From contig OZ006972.1 of the NCBI GenBank assembly GCA_963931255.1, forward strand, positions 1,116,001-1,180,000: a DNA stretch of 64,000 nt, written 5' to 3'. The stretch comes from CALUVN01 sp944323595 (GTDB taxonomy: Bacteria; Cyanobacteriota; Vampirovibrionia; Gastranaerophilales; Gastranaerophilaceae). Positions within the stretch are counted from its first letter, which is position 1. Every line of letters begins with the position of its first letter. Below, piece by piece: positions 52,473 to 61,669 of this stretch. Made by a program: the position numbers and the translations under genes. The notes below the pieces were generated by a model that saw nothing but the letters and a program-made list of their open reading frames with translations, made no database searches and was not told the DNA's origin.

Positions 52473-54530
52473 TTACTCGCTGCAGCCAAAAGCGATGGTG
52501 ATATGTTCTCTAGGGTTAACAGCGGATATTTTGTATCCTTTAGGGTCCACAAGGTAAGCAAATTCATCGCCTGTTGTTTGGAATAAGCCCATTGTACCTG
52601 ATAAAGCTGTTCTTGTAACGTCAACAGGAGCTTTAACAGTTTCCCACAATCCGTCGCCGAGGTTTCTTGCAGCAGCGCCGAATTTACCCTGGAATGCGTG
52701 TCCTAACATATAACCTGCGTCGTTAGAAACGTTTTCAGCAGCGTTACCAACGTTAGTTAATATACCGCCTGCTGTTCTGCCTACTATACCCACAAGTGAA
52801 CCTGCGAGTGTAAACGGCATTTCAACAAGTCTTGCAACAGGGTTAACTTGTTTTGACTTGTTAACCTGTGCCTGCAGGATTTGTTTTGGCAGGTGAGCTT
52901 TGCAATCGCCGTTTTTGATTGTTGTGAATGACAATTTTAAAGCACCTTTATCGCATCCTGACGGTCTGATAACTTCTACTACCTGACCTGTAACTGTTGA
53001 GCCGCAAGGGTAAGTTACGCCGTCAATAGTTACATCTTCAAGGGTATTTGCTCTGAAGTACTGACCTACGTGAGATGATTTAGCTGTAAGCTGGTCAATC
53101 ATTGCTAATTTCAAAGTAGGAATTTTAACGATTTCTTCTTGTTCAATGAAAGCATTTTTCTCTATAGGACAAGCAGGGCAAATGTTGTTTGCGGTTTTCG
53201 GATTTGTGTCATAACCGAGTTCTACGCGGACAGTTTGCATCATAGAAGCAATTTCTGCTCTGGATGCATCTTTATTAGGCGCAATAGTGTTCGGGTTAGG
53301 CATATCTTTCAATGCACCTGCCTGAAGTGATTTAGCGATAGGTATTCTTGCCCAGTTAGGAACTGAAGCACCGTCGCAGTACTGGCTTAAGATTTCATCT
53401 GCTTTACAGTTATCAATGTCGCAGGTAATACCTTTGGCGATAGAAGTTAACGCTTCTGCTCTTGTTACAGGGTTTTGCGGTTTAAATTGACCGCCGGGGT
53501 AGCCTGCAAGTAAGTCTTCGTCAACTGCTTTGGCAATTGCTCCGTTTGCCCAGTTGCTGGCAGGTACGTCTGTAAAGAGATTATCTCTGCAGCCGCAAGG
53601 CTCCATGTTGAAACCTTTTACAAGAATTGTTGCAAATTCTGCACGGGTAATATCTTTATTAGGTTTGAACATTCCGTCAGGATAGCCTACTACTACGTCA
53701 TTTATTGCTAATTTATCGATATCGCAGGAAGCCCAATAGCTTTCCGGAACATCAGGAAACTGACATCCGCCTGATGATAAATTAGCTGCAGCACCTGTCG
53801 GGGCAGGTTCTGTTATTGTATAGGGTACGAAATTTCTTTTAATGGCATCAATAGAGTTTGCTGTTTGCATATCAATAGCACAATTGTTGCCATCCATAGT
53901 CATTTCGTTTCTCATAATCGGAATACCGTTATGTCTTGTCGGAGCTTCATTAAGTGACGGAAGTTCGCTTGCTGCACCTGTTACCTGACCTTGAGAAGCA
54001 ACGGTGACACCGCTTATGTTAGATGACATTCTGCTTGCAGGGCATCCGTTCATGATATTTTCTGTAGAAAGTATTGAATTTGCAGGTTCACCAACATAAT
54101 TGTTAGAACCGTATATTGCACTTGGATATCCGTAAACCTGTTTCATATCTTTTCTGTCGGGTTTACCGGTTTGCGGGCAAAGTGCACAAGCCGGCTCTGC
54201 AGGTTTGTCACAGCTTACTTCATCGTTGCAGCCGCAGTCTGATTTTTGCGGCGGGCATGGATCGTCATCTTTGCAAGGGTCCTTGCATGGATCCTTACAA
54301 GGATCCGGTTTTTTGCAGCCACAATCCGGAGCCGGTTTTTTGCACTTGCTGCAAGTTGATTGATCTTTAGTAATCGGACATGCAGGTCCTGTAACTACAG
54401 GCAATGGTTCTGCGCATGGTGCAGGGGTTTCCGGTGCTGCACATGGACAAGCTGCCATTGCTTGATTCAAGGAACACGTTGCTATTCCAACGGCAATTGC
54501 AGCTGCCACAGTAAGTTTTTTAATAGTCAT
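52473..54530 (-). CDS. secreted SLH-domain envelope protein with Cys-rich region
   Basis: The 685-residue protein has a signal peptide (about 1-26), a Cys/Pro/Lys-rich stretch (about 27-125, with PCKDPCKDPCKDDDPCPP), an unstructured middle, three SLH-type modules (about 255-445; FPDVPESYWA...GYPDGMFKP, FTDVPASNWANGAI) and a C-domain (about 455-685). SLH modules bind peptidoglycan-linked polymers; in Cyanobacteria-type envelopes they tether outer-membrane proteins. There is no clear barrel. AAGGAGGT precedes the ATG. The 320-bp gap upstream (54531-54850) holds only promoters. Confidence 0.8.
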   Translation of the reverse strand: MTIKKLTVAAAIAVGIATCSLNQAMAACPCAAPETPAPCAEPLPVVTGPACPITKDQSTCSKCKKPAPDCGCKKPDPCKDPCKDPCKDDDPCPPQKSDCGCNDEVSCDKPAEPACALCPQTGKPDRKDMKQVYGYPSAIYGSNNYVGEPANSILSTENIMNGCPASRMSSNISGVTVASQGQVTGAASELPSLNEAPTRHNGIPIMRNEMTMDGNNCAIDMQTANSIDAIKRNFVPYTITEPAPTGAAANLSSGGCQFPDVPESYWASCDIDKLAINDVVVGYPDGMFKPNKDITRAEFATILVKGFNMEPCGCRDNLFTDVPASNWANGAIAKAVDEDLLAGYPGGQFKPQNPVTRAEALTSIAKGITCDIDNCKADEILSQYCDGASVPNWARIPIAKSLQAGALKDMPNPNTIAPNKDASRAEIASMMQTVRVELGYDTNPKTANNICPACPIEKNAFIEQEEIVKIPTLKLAMIDQLTAKSSHVGQYFRANTLEDVTIDGVTYPCGSTVTGQVVEVIRPSGCDKGALKLSFTTIKNGDCKAHLPKQILQAQVNKSKQVNPVARLVEMPFTLAGSLVGIVGRTAGGILTNVGNAAENVSNDAGYMLGHAFQGKFGAAARNLGDGLWETVKAPVDVTRTALSGTMGLFQTTGDEFAYLVDPKGYKISAVNPREHITIAFGCSE

Positions 54531-54803
54531 TTTTACCTCCTTGTGTTTGAGAGTTTTTTATCTAAAAACCCTAAAAAAATATTTAAAAAACAAACTTATA
54601 CCTGATTATGTATTTTTGTAAGGCGATAAACATTGCCAAAAGCGGTTATCTTGTCAGGCTATTTATGTCTGGAAATTATAGTCCGTGACGGAGATGCATA
54701 TTCTGGAAGTTCCCTCAAATCAATGATAAACACAATTTGGGGAAAATAATTTAACGGATAAAATTTTATATTATAAGAATAAAGGTTATACGAAAAAAAT
54801 TTA

Positions 54804-54833
54804 TTGACAGGGCTTTAATCTTTAAAGTATTAT
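54804..54833 (+). promoter_or_regulatory. promoter of the solute-binding lipoprotein gene
   Basis: TTGACA (54804-54809) and TATTAT (54828-54833) have an 18-bp spacer, 24 bases before the ATG. Confidence 0.6.
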
Positions 54834-54856
54834 AAACAGAAAAAAGAGGGTTGCTG

Positions 54857-55645
54857 ATGTTAAAAAAGATATTACTGATACTGATACTATGCATGGTTGT
54901 AATATTGAGCGGATGCGGTAAAAAGCAAAAAGATGAACCTAAAGACTTGCTGGATACCGTAAAAGCCCGCGGCAAAATAATTGTCGGGGTAAAGACCGAT
55001 ACAAAGCCGTTCGGATTTTTAGATAAAGATGGTAATAACATAGGCTATGATATTGATATCGCAAAAAAAATTGCATATATGATATTCGGGAATGAAAATC
55101 AGATAGAATTTGTTCCGGTAACACCATCAAACAGGATAATGAAATTAAGTTCCGGCGCCGTAGATATACTTGTTGCAACAATGTCAGTAACCTCACAGCG
55201 TTTACAGCTAATAGATTTTTCTTCAACATACCATATTGCAGGGCAGGCTATAATGGTTCGTAAAGGGAGTCCTGTAACATCTCTCAAGGAATTAAACAAA
55301 AAGAAAGTAATCATAGTATATGGCTCTACAAGTGAAAAGAACTTACGCCTTGCCGTACCTGAGGCAATAGTTATAGGCTACAAAACTTATCCGGAAGCGT
55401 ATAATGCTTTAAAAGCAGGAAAAGCAGAGGCAATAGTAGCTGATGATACAATACTTTTAAGATTTGCCATAGATGATCCGTCTGTGGAAATTTTATCAAA
55501 ACGCTATTCAATGGAGCACTATGCGGTTGCTTTCAGAAAAGGTCCAAAATCCGAACGCCTTTTGGAACGTGTTAATTTTATGATAGAAACTATGGTTCGT
55601 TCCGGAGAAATAAGCCGTATGCAGGAACAGTGGGGTATAAAGTAG
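54857..55645 (+). CDS. amino-acid-type ABC solute-binding lipoprotein
   Basis: The 262-residue protein has a lipobox (ILSGC, C20) and the bacterial extracellular solute-binding family 3 fold: GKIIVGVKTDTKPFGFLDKDG, GYDIDIAKKIA, VDILVATMSVTSQR, and the C-terminal MQEQWGIK. Such proteins deliver polar amino acids to an ABC permease. No permease or ATPase gene is beside it, so it is an orphan or works with a distant system. ATG 54857 follows GAGGG. Confidence 0.85.
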   Translation: MLKKILLILILCMVVILSGCGKKQKDEPKDLLDTVKARGKIIVGVKTDTKPFGFLDKDGNNIGYDIDIAKKIAYMIFGNENQIEFVPVTPSNRIMKLSSGAVDILVATMSVTSQRLQLIDFSSTYHIAGQAIMVRKGSPVTSLKELNKKKVIIVYGSTSEKNLRLAVPEAIVIGYKTYPEAYNALKAGKAEAIVADDTILLRFAIDDPSVEILSKRYSMEHYAVAFRKGPKSERLLERVNFMIETMVRSGEISRMQEQWGIK

Positions 55646-55675
55646 AATTCTAATTCTATTTACGGTTATAGGAGG

Positions 55676-56281
55676 TTAACGAACTTTGTTTTCTTCACCT
55701 TTTAGCAGCCGTTTAATGTTTTCTCTGTGCAAATATATGATGTATACTGCTCCAAGTGCACAATAGCCTATATACGCAACAGGTGCTTTCAAGCCCCACA
55801 TAATGAACGGCGACAACGCCAGCGCAATTATAGAACCGAGAGATACATATTTTGAGGTGTATGTTATTATTCCCCATACAACCGCTATGATAAGACCTGC
55901 AATCCAGTTGAGTGCCAGAATTGTTCCTACGCCTGAGGCAACAGATTTGCCGCCTGTGAATTTAAGGAAGATTGATTTACTGTGCCCTAAAATTACAGCA
56001 ACAGCCGCTAATACCGGTAATAACCCTATTCCGGTAAAAGATGTAGTGAAAAGTTTTGCCAGTACGACAGGCAATGCCCCTTTAAATGCATCCAGCAGCA
56101 TTACAATGAAAAACCATTTTTTCCCCATTACACGTTTTACATTTGTTGCCCCTGTTGAACCGGAACCTATTGTTCTTATATCCTGTCCGGTAAATAGTTT
56201 GACTATTATATAACCCGTCGGGATTGAACCTATTAAGTATGCTGCAATAACTACTATAGCTGTTTCTATAATTTTTTCCAT
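55676..56281 (-). CDS. plsY: glycerol-3-phosphate acyltransferase PlsY
   Basis: The 201-residue membrane protein has GSIPTGYI, GSGSTGATNVKRVMGKKW and GHSKSIFLKFTGGKSVASG, the three cytoplasmic PlsY motifs. It transfers the acyl group from acyl-phosphate (made by PlsX, encoded about 30 kb away) to glycerol 3-phosphate. It is alone on its strand. Length is normal. Confidence 0.94.
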   Translation of the reverse strand: MEKIIETAIVVIAAYLIGSIPTGYIIVKLFTGQDIRTIGSGSTGATNVKRVMGKKWFFIVMLLDAFKGALPVVLAKLFTTSFTGIGLLPVLAAVAVILGHSKSIFLKFTGGKSVASGVGTILALNWIAGLIIAVVWGIITYTSKYVSLGSIIALALSPFIMWGLKAPVAYIGYCALGAVYIIYLHRENIKRLLKGEENKVR

Positions 56282-56395
56282 CTCTTCCTCTTTAATTTAA
56301 AATGAACAATTTGTTTTCAAATTCGTTATATTATTTATAACACAAAGCCACTATACAGGCAATGTATTTAATGCTAAAATGTATGTATAGGAAGC

Positions 56396-57331
56396 GTGAT
56401 AAGGTTACTTAATTTGGTAAAAAAATTTCTGTCAATAATAATCTGTTTCACATTGCTTGCCGCACCGGTTCTTGCTGCGGAAACTTCTGAAGTGCAATAT
56501 GATTTCAGTGATGAAGCGCAAATGAAATTTAATCAAAGTGAAGATATTTATAAACCTCTTAATAATACAAATACAATTGATAATATCTTTCAGGAAAATT
56601 TAAATAATCCTCAGGGCCATAAATTTAAACGAACAAAAGAAAAAAAACATGAAGAAATAGAAGAGGTTCATCTGGATGCTCCGGCAGAAATTCCGCAAAT
56701 TCAGGTGCCGAAATATGACCCGAAAGCACAGCAGCTTCAGGGAAGAGTTGTTTACGTACCGCAGGGAACTGTCGTCAATATTCAGCTTCAATCGGGTATA
56801 AGTTCCGGCAGTTTGGACGAAAATGACAGATTGACTGCAATTTTACCTGAAAACTGGGTTTATAACGGTAATTTAATTGCACCGGCAGGCAGCCTTGTTT
56901 ACGGTACTGCCATTGATGCAACACCTGCAGGTTATGCTTACGGAAGCGGCGCTATGGAACTTATTTTTGATAAGATTATGACTCCTGACGGACAGGTTTA
57001 TAATATTAATGCAGAAAAAATCAGGCTGGAAGCTGACAGCAGCCGCGGTAAAAATATGACAAGAGATGTCCTAGTAGGTGCGGGAATAGGGCTTCTTGCA
57101 GGATTGTTAATGACGGCTCTCGGGGCTAATTTTTACGGCGGTGACAATAATTATGCACAGGCAATGCTTATATACGGAGCTGCCGGTGCTGCAGGTGGCG
57201 GAATTAAAGGCGTGGCTTCCCGCGGCGATGACGTATCTATTGATCCGAATACCGTTATTCAGCTTAAACTGCTTGAACCGCTCCAGGTTGTTCCGCAAAA
57301 CGTCGATACACAATTGCCTGCTCAGTTTTAA
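56396..57331 (+). CDS. secreted protein with barrel-like mid-domain and glycine-rich helix
   Basis: The 311-residue protein has a signal peptide (about 8-28), a polar region (30-110) and a compact domain (about 118-215: VVYVPQGTVVNIQLQSGISSGSLDENDRL; shown in part), then a glycine-rich hydrophobic segment (about 225-275). The domain recalls TrbI/VirB10-like or envelope-assembly modules, weakly. The start is GTG at 56396 or TTG at 56414; both have imperfect ribosome sites. It lies 35 bases before the vWA gene and may head that operon. Confidence 0.55.
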   Translation: MIRLLNLVKKFLSIIICFTLLAAPVLAAETSEVQYDFSDEAQMKFNQSEDIYKPLNNTNTIDNIFQENLNNPQGHKFKRTKEKKHEEIEEVHLDAPAEIPQIQVPKYDPKAQQLQGRVVYVPQGTVVNIQLQSGISSGSLDENDRLTAILPENWVYNGNLIAPAGSLVYGTAIDATPAGYAYGSGAMELIFDKIMTPDGQVYNINAEKIRLEADSSRGKNMTRDVLVGAGIGLLAGLLMTALGANFYGGDNNYAQAMLIYGAAGAAGGGIKGVASRGDDVSIDPNTVIQLKLLEPLQVVPQNVDTQLPAQF

Positions 57332-57366
57332 TATGTTACAATTTATGCAAATAAAGGATGTTTTTT

Positions 57367-58035
57367 ATGAATAAAAGATTAATTACTTTAGGGTTGATAA
57401 TTCTGGCAGTTTCTCTGGTGCTTGCTCTTGTGGTGTCACTTGCCAGAAAGATTAAAATTGATGACTTCAAGCCTGCGGCAGTAATTTTTGTGGTGGATTC
57501 TTCCGCCTCCAATCAGGAAAAACTCCCTGAACAAAAGAAAACTCTGAGGCAAATTTGTAATATTTTAGATCCGGAAGATCAAATAAAAATTATTAAAGTA
57601 TCTGAAGATTCTTATTTGATATATGAAGGAACGCCGCATAACGGCAGCGGTATTACAAAAGCAATGGATGCTTTTACTGAATTTGAGCCTGATGATTACG
57701 GCACAGCATACGGTGTCGGATTGAAAAAAGCTATGAACCATGCACTTACAATGTACGGCGAGGGATATATTCCAGCGGTTGTCGTAATCGGTGATTTGGA
57801 AAATGAGGGCGCTGTGGATAAACAAATTAACTGGGATACTCTAGCGCAAAATGTTGCTAATGTTAAAGCACAGGCTCCTGAATTGGCTATGATGTTTTTG
57901 TATGCCCATCCGGAAAAACTGGATAAGGTGAAAGAGCTGCTTTCTCCTGTTCTCGGGGAAACTAAACTAGTTATTTCTCCGGAACAAACTATTGATAAAT
58001 CTGTTAGAAAATTTCTTCACGCTATCGGAAGATAA
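57367..58035 (+). CDS. membrane-anchored von Willebrand A-like protein
   Basis: The 222-residue protein has one N-terminal membrane segment (about 5-27) and a vWA fold with the MIDAS start D44-x-S46-x-S48 (VVDSSAS), a central GTAYG and IGDLENEG. The full metal site looks present. vWA domains bind partners through a metal. The FHA-like gene follows 20 bases later. ATG 57367 is chosen because GGAT lies nine bases upstream; an ATG three codons earlier has no room for a ribosome site. Confidence 0.7.
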   Translation: MNKRLITLGLIILAVSLVLALVVSLARKIKIDDFKPAAVIFVVDSSASNQEKLPEQKKTLRQICNILDPEDQIKIIKVSEDSYLIYEGTPHNGSGITKAMDAFTEFEPDDYGTAYGVGLKKAMNHALTMYGEGYIPAVVVIGDLENEGAVDKQINWDTLAQNVANVKAQAPELAMMFLYAHPEKLDKVKELLSPVLGETKLVISPEQTIDKSVRKFLHAIGR

Positions 58036-58055
58036 GAAAAAGAGGTAAATAAAAT

Positions 58056-59672
58056 ATGACAATTGTAATTTCTTCTTCTAAAAATGAAAAAATCTTTATT
58101 GATAAAGATATGATTAACATCGGTACTAATCCTAATTGTGATTTTCAACTGGATTTGGATTTTGATTTGTTGATAACTGTGCAGTATATCAAGGCTGATA
58201 ATAAATGTATAGTTATGAACACATTCCACAGCGACAAGATTTTCTTTAAGGGCGAACCTTTCGGCAAAATTGAAGTCGGAAATATTTGTAAACTTATGAC
58301 AACGGATTCTTCCGAGTTTATAAGTATAAGAGTTCTGTCAGAAGAAAACGATTCTCCAAGAAAAACTATCAAAGCTATCGGGGAAGAAGATTTTACAGAA
58401 AACGATATTAAACGCCTCTACGGAAGTGATTCCGATCCTATTACCCGTGTGAAAATCGAAAAGCAGAAAGAAGATATTGAAAGCGCACGTGTTGCTATTA
58501 TTAAACAATCAGGATATACAATTTCAGATTTAAAACAGAAGCTCTCTTCAAATTTTAAGACAAGTTTATTTTTACATATAGCAATGTTTTTCGGCGCTGT
58601 TATGTGTGCATTTGGGTTATCAAATTATTTGATGGGCTTATCTATTGCGGATTCCGCAAATTATATGCATTTGCCGACTAATATTAAAATCTGGTTTGTA
58701 TATTCAATTCTTGTTTACGGAATATGTCTTCTTATGAAACAGGGTGTTTACCAGTCACTGGTTAATAAATCTGTTAGGGAAGTGCTGCCGACATCAAGAT
58801 TTGCTGAAACTTTCTTCATCGGTTTTGCTTCAATATTAATGCTCGGCGTTTATGCAATAAACCTTGTTTATTTTATGAATGTTAAGGATTTTGTTGTCTT
58901 TGCCATATTTATTTCATTGTTCTTTGCAGGTTTGACTGCAGGACTTGCTGTTGGATGCGGGTATTTCAAATTTAACGGACATGCACTTTCTCTTAATCTC
59001 AACAAGTTTGAGTACAGGGAAGATTTCGAAGCTGTTTTGAAAGCATACAGACAGTGGATTGAAAGATATATTAATAACCTTGGTAAGACTAAAATTCAAT
59101 ATATTAAAGATAAATTATTCAATTTACAGATAAAATCTGTTTTTGAAATAGTTATCGGGCTTTTGACAGCTCCGTTTCTGGCATACGGTGTTTCTAATAC
59201 TCTTGCAATGTGCTTCCCTGAAGCTGCCGGATGGGTTAGAATTTCCGGTTTGAGGATAAGTCCTGTGTTCCTTGTACTGGCTACATTCTTGATTATTTTT
59301 GCATTTTTCTCTTTTGTAAGCGCTTTTACAGCTACGAAGAAAATTCAGGCATCAGAAGTAATCAAACATGATGGTTTTAGTGATTTTATGCATCACGGTG
59401 TAGATATATACGGGCTTGAGGGTGTTAGAAAAATTAATTCTGATAAAATTCGTGCGCTTGCAATTGCATGTTCAATAATTTTTATTGAATTTGCGATGAA
59501 CGTTTCGTATTTTATGACAGAGATAGGCGGTGATTTACAGGGAATTTTCCTCAGTTTGATTGCAGCTCTTGTTCCGACTGCACTTTTGATTGCAGAAACC
59601 TTGATGCTCAGTCAGACCCGTTTTGAAATTTTTGCCTGCGATGAACTGATTTCTAAAATAGATAAAGATTAG
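58056..59672 (+). CDS. FHA-like multi-pass membrane protein
   Basis: The 538-residue protein has an FHA-like N-terminal domain (about 1-100; INIGTNPNCDFQL) that lacks the conserved arginine after glycine, then at least eight hydrophobic segments in two groups (about 165-300 and 355-530), separated by a helical cytoplasmic stretch. It may read a phosphothreonine or simply bind a partner, and form a channel or scaffold. It is not a known transporter family. It sits two bases before the TonB-like gene. Confidence 0.6.
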   Translation: MTIVISSSKNEKIFIDKDMINIGTNPNCDFQLDLDFDLLITVQYIKADNKCIVMNTFHSDKIFFKGEPFGKIEVGNICKLMTTDSSEFISIRVLSEENDSPRKTIKAIGEEDFTENDIKRLYGSDSDPITRVKIEKQKEDIESARVAIIKQSGYTISDLKQKLSSNFKTSLFLHIAMFFGAVMCAFGLSNYLMGLSIADSANYMHLPTNIKIWFVYSILVYGICLLMKQGVYQSLVNKSVREVLPTSRFAETFFIGFASILMLGVYAINLVYFMNVKDFVVFAIFISLFFAGLTAGLAVGCGYFKFNGHALSLNLNKFEYREDFEAVLKAYRQWIERYINNLGKTKIQYIKDKLFNLQIKSVFEIVIGLLTAPFLAYGVSNTLAMCFPEAAGWVRISGLRISPVFLVLATFLIIFAFFSFVSAFTATKKIQASEVIKHDGFSDFMHHGVDIYGLEGVRKINSDKIRALAIACSIIFIEFAMNVSYFMTEIGGDLQGIFLSLIAALVPTALLIAETLMLSQTRFEIFACDELISKIDKD

Positions 59673-59674
59673 TC

Positions 59675-60502
59675 ATGAACATTTTAAAATTTCTTTCATT
59701 AACAATCTTAATTTTAATTGTGACCGCCGCTATTGTCCTTACAAAACCGGCGATGCATAAACCTGCGGTATTGGAGGATGCATCATTTACTCTTGCGTCT
59801 CTGGAAAAGAAAGTCCCTGTAAAAAAGGTGGAAACAGATTTTCAAACTCCGCTTCCTCCGGCACAAAAGACAGTTGTCGAAAAACCTGCGCCGGTGGTTA
59901 AAAGGATTGTAAAGATTGTTCGGCAGGAAGTTCCGGCACCTGTTCAGAATGTTGTTGTAAAAGAACAGCCGGTAAAGCAAAAAACAGAAACAGTTAAGAA
60001 CGTAAAAACTGAAAAGCCGGCAGTAACACTGCCTGTTAAAACAGTTCAGGCAGCAAATGAACCGGTTGAAATTGAACAGCCGGTTAAACTGGAGGTGGAA
60101 GAAAAACCGGTTAAAGTTGTAACAACTCCGGTTAGTACCGCTCCATTGACGGAAAAAGAAGAGATTATTGCATGGAATAAATGGCGTAGTGATTTGCAAA
60201 ATAAAGTTATGCGCGATTCCAGAATAAGTGCACCTGTCGGAACTACTTTTTATTTTTCATGTACTGTGGATAAATTCGGGAATATCTCAAACATAAATAC
60301 ATGGTCTGATAATGATTATTACACTCCGCTTGCCAAACGGGTTATAAAACCTGTTCTCAGCAGTTATCAAAACCAGCCTATTTTAAAATTTCCTGACAGA
60401 ACACGGCGGACTATTACAAATGTAAACGGGTCTTTTACTATGGCGTTTACTGACAGGTATTCAACTCCGGCAGATTATTCGGATTATGAAAGGATAAAAT
60501 AG
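59675..60502 (+). CDS. TonB-like protein with Pro/Val/Lys-rich linker
   Basis: The 275-residue protein has an N-terminal membrane helix (about 5-24), a long VEKPAPVVK-type linker (about 45-150) and a C-terminal domain (about 160-270) starting EIIAWNKWRSDLQNKVM, like TonB C-termini. Classical TonB couples ExbBD energy to outer-membrane receptors, but no exbBD is here. The N-terminus resembles that of the 45-residue protein downstream. It is co-transcribed with the FHA-like gene (two bases). Confidence 0.65.
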   Translation: MNILKFLSLTILILIVTAAIVLTKPAMHKPAVLEDASFTLASLEKKVPVKKVETDFQTPLPPAQKTVVEKPAPVVKRIVKIVRQEVPAPVQNVVVKEQPVKQKTETVKNVKTEKPAVTLPVKTVQAANEPVEIEQPVKLEVEEKPVKVVTTPVSTAPLTEKEEIIAWNKWRSDLQNKVMRDSRISAPVGTTFYFSCTVDKFGNISNINTWSDNDYYTPLAKRVIKPVLSSYQNQPILKFPDRTRRTITNVNGSFTMAFTDRYSTPADYSDYERIK

Positions 60503-60640
60503 ATGAGCAAAAATAAAATTTTCGTGCTTTTAATAATCATCGCAGCAATTTTCATAACGGCTGCCGCAGTTTATACAAGACCGGAACTGCATAAAACTTT
60601 TGAAATACAGATTTTGAAATTTATAAAGGCTGATAACTGA
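60503..60640 (+). CDS. 45-residue single-pass membrane protein
   Basis: The ATG follows the preceding stop directly, and the TGA overlaps the next ATG (TGATG), so it is coupled at both ends. It is mainly one hydrophobic helix (KIFVLLIIIAAIFITAAAVY) followed by TRPELHKTFEIQIL. That resembles the start of the upstream TonB-like protein (LTKPAMHK after its helix), so it may be a truncated paralogue or a small subunit. Nothing more can be said. Confidence 0.65.
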   Translation: MSKNKIFVLLIIIAAIFITAAAVYTRPELHKTFEIQILKFIKADN

Positions 60641-61629
60641 TGTATAAATGTTCTGACTGCGGAAAAATTACCGATGAAAAACCTCAATACTGTGATTGCG
60701 GGAACAATGTTTTTATAGAAGTTGAACCTGAATCCGGTGTATCTTCTGTTGGAAAGAAAGATACAACTGTACCTAAATCTTCGCCTCTTTCCTCTCAGGA
60801 GAAATTATCACTTGCTATATTTATACTCTGCCTTGTATGTGCGGTAATACCATGGTTTTTTGTGTTGCGTCCGCTTCCGGAAAATGAAGTTAAACATTCT
60901 GTTAAACCTGTTGAGGTTAAAAAAGATATACCTGCTTTTGAAACATTATGGGATGATACTCCTGTAAAAGCAGCGGTACAGGAACCTGAACCTGTTGTTC
61001 AGACCGTTGAGGAGCCGCAGACAATTATAGAATATGTAACCCAGATTGTGCAGGTGCCGCGTCAGGAACCTAAAGCAGTATCACCTGCGCCTAAAACTCA
61101 GTCCAAACCTAAAAATACACAAACACAATCTGCCGCAAAACCAAAAACACAATCTCAAACAACAAACAAACCGCAAAGTCAGAATAAACCGGATGTTATT
61201 AATAGAATTGAGAAAAATTTGTCCCAAAATTCAGGACAGCACACTTCACATAGCAATACAACGGCCCAGAATGCTTCAAAACAACAGCAGACAAAACCGG
61301 CGGTTGTAAAACCTAAACCTACTGCAGAGGAACTTGCAGCTCTTAATCAGTATAAAAACAATCTCCGTATGGTTTTACTTTCAAAATTAAATGTACAAAG
61401 CATTATTGGCGAGGGGGATTGTGATATTGAATTTGCTATTGATTCAAACGGAAAACTTATCAATAGAAAATTTGCCAGACAATCTTCAAACAAAACTCTT
61501 AATGATGCTGTCTATTATATGCTGATGAGTGTTCCGGTTTATCAAATTCCGCCAAAAGCTTATAAAGGTGAGACAATAAAGCTGCATTTTTATATCAATA
61601 ACGGATATTACGAAATTAGTTTCAAATAA
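60640..61629 (+). CDS. zinc-ribbon TonB-like protein
   Basis: The 329-residue protein has a zinc ribbon (C4, C7, C18, C20), a membrane helix (about 52-72), a Pro/Gln/Lys-rich linker and a C-terminal TonB-like domain (about 225-329: EELAALNQYKNNLRMVLLSKL, then DCDIEFAIDSNGKLINRKF; shown in part). The ribbon would lie in the cytoplasm and the TonB-like end in the periplasm. It is coupled to the 45-residue gene. A terminator follows. Confidence 0.65.
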   Translation: MYKCSDCGKITDEKPQYCDCGNNVFIEVEPESGVSSVGKKDTTVPKSSPLSSQEKLSLAIFILCLVCAVIPWFFVLRPLPENEVKHSVKPVEVKKDIPAFETLWDDTPVKAAVQEPEPVVQTVEEPQTIIEYVTQIVQVPRQEPKAVSPAPKTQSKPKNTQTQSAAKPKTQSQTTNKPQSQNKPDVINRIEKNLSQNSGQHTSHSNTTAQNASKQQQTKPAVVKPKPTAEELAALNQYKNNLRMVLLSKLNVQSIIGEGDCDIEFAIDSNGKLINRKFARQSSNKTLNDAVYYMLMSVPVYQIPPKAYKGETIKLHFYINNGYYEISFK

Positions 61630-61632
61630 TAA

Positions 61633-61665
61633 AAAAGCCGAAAAATTTAATTCCGGCTTTTTGTT
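61633..61665. terminator. bidirectional terminator after the zinc-ribbon TonB-like gene
   Basis: A 9-bp stem AAAAAGCCG/CGGCTTTTT with a 13-base loop separates two convergent genes. Confidence 0.8.
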
Positions 61666-61669
61666 GTTA

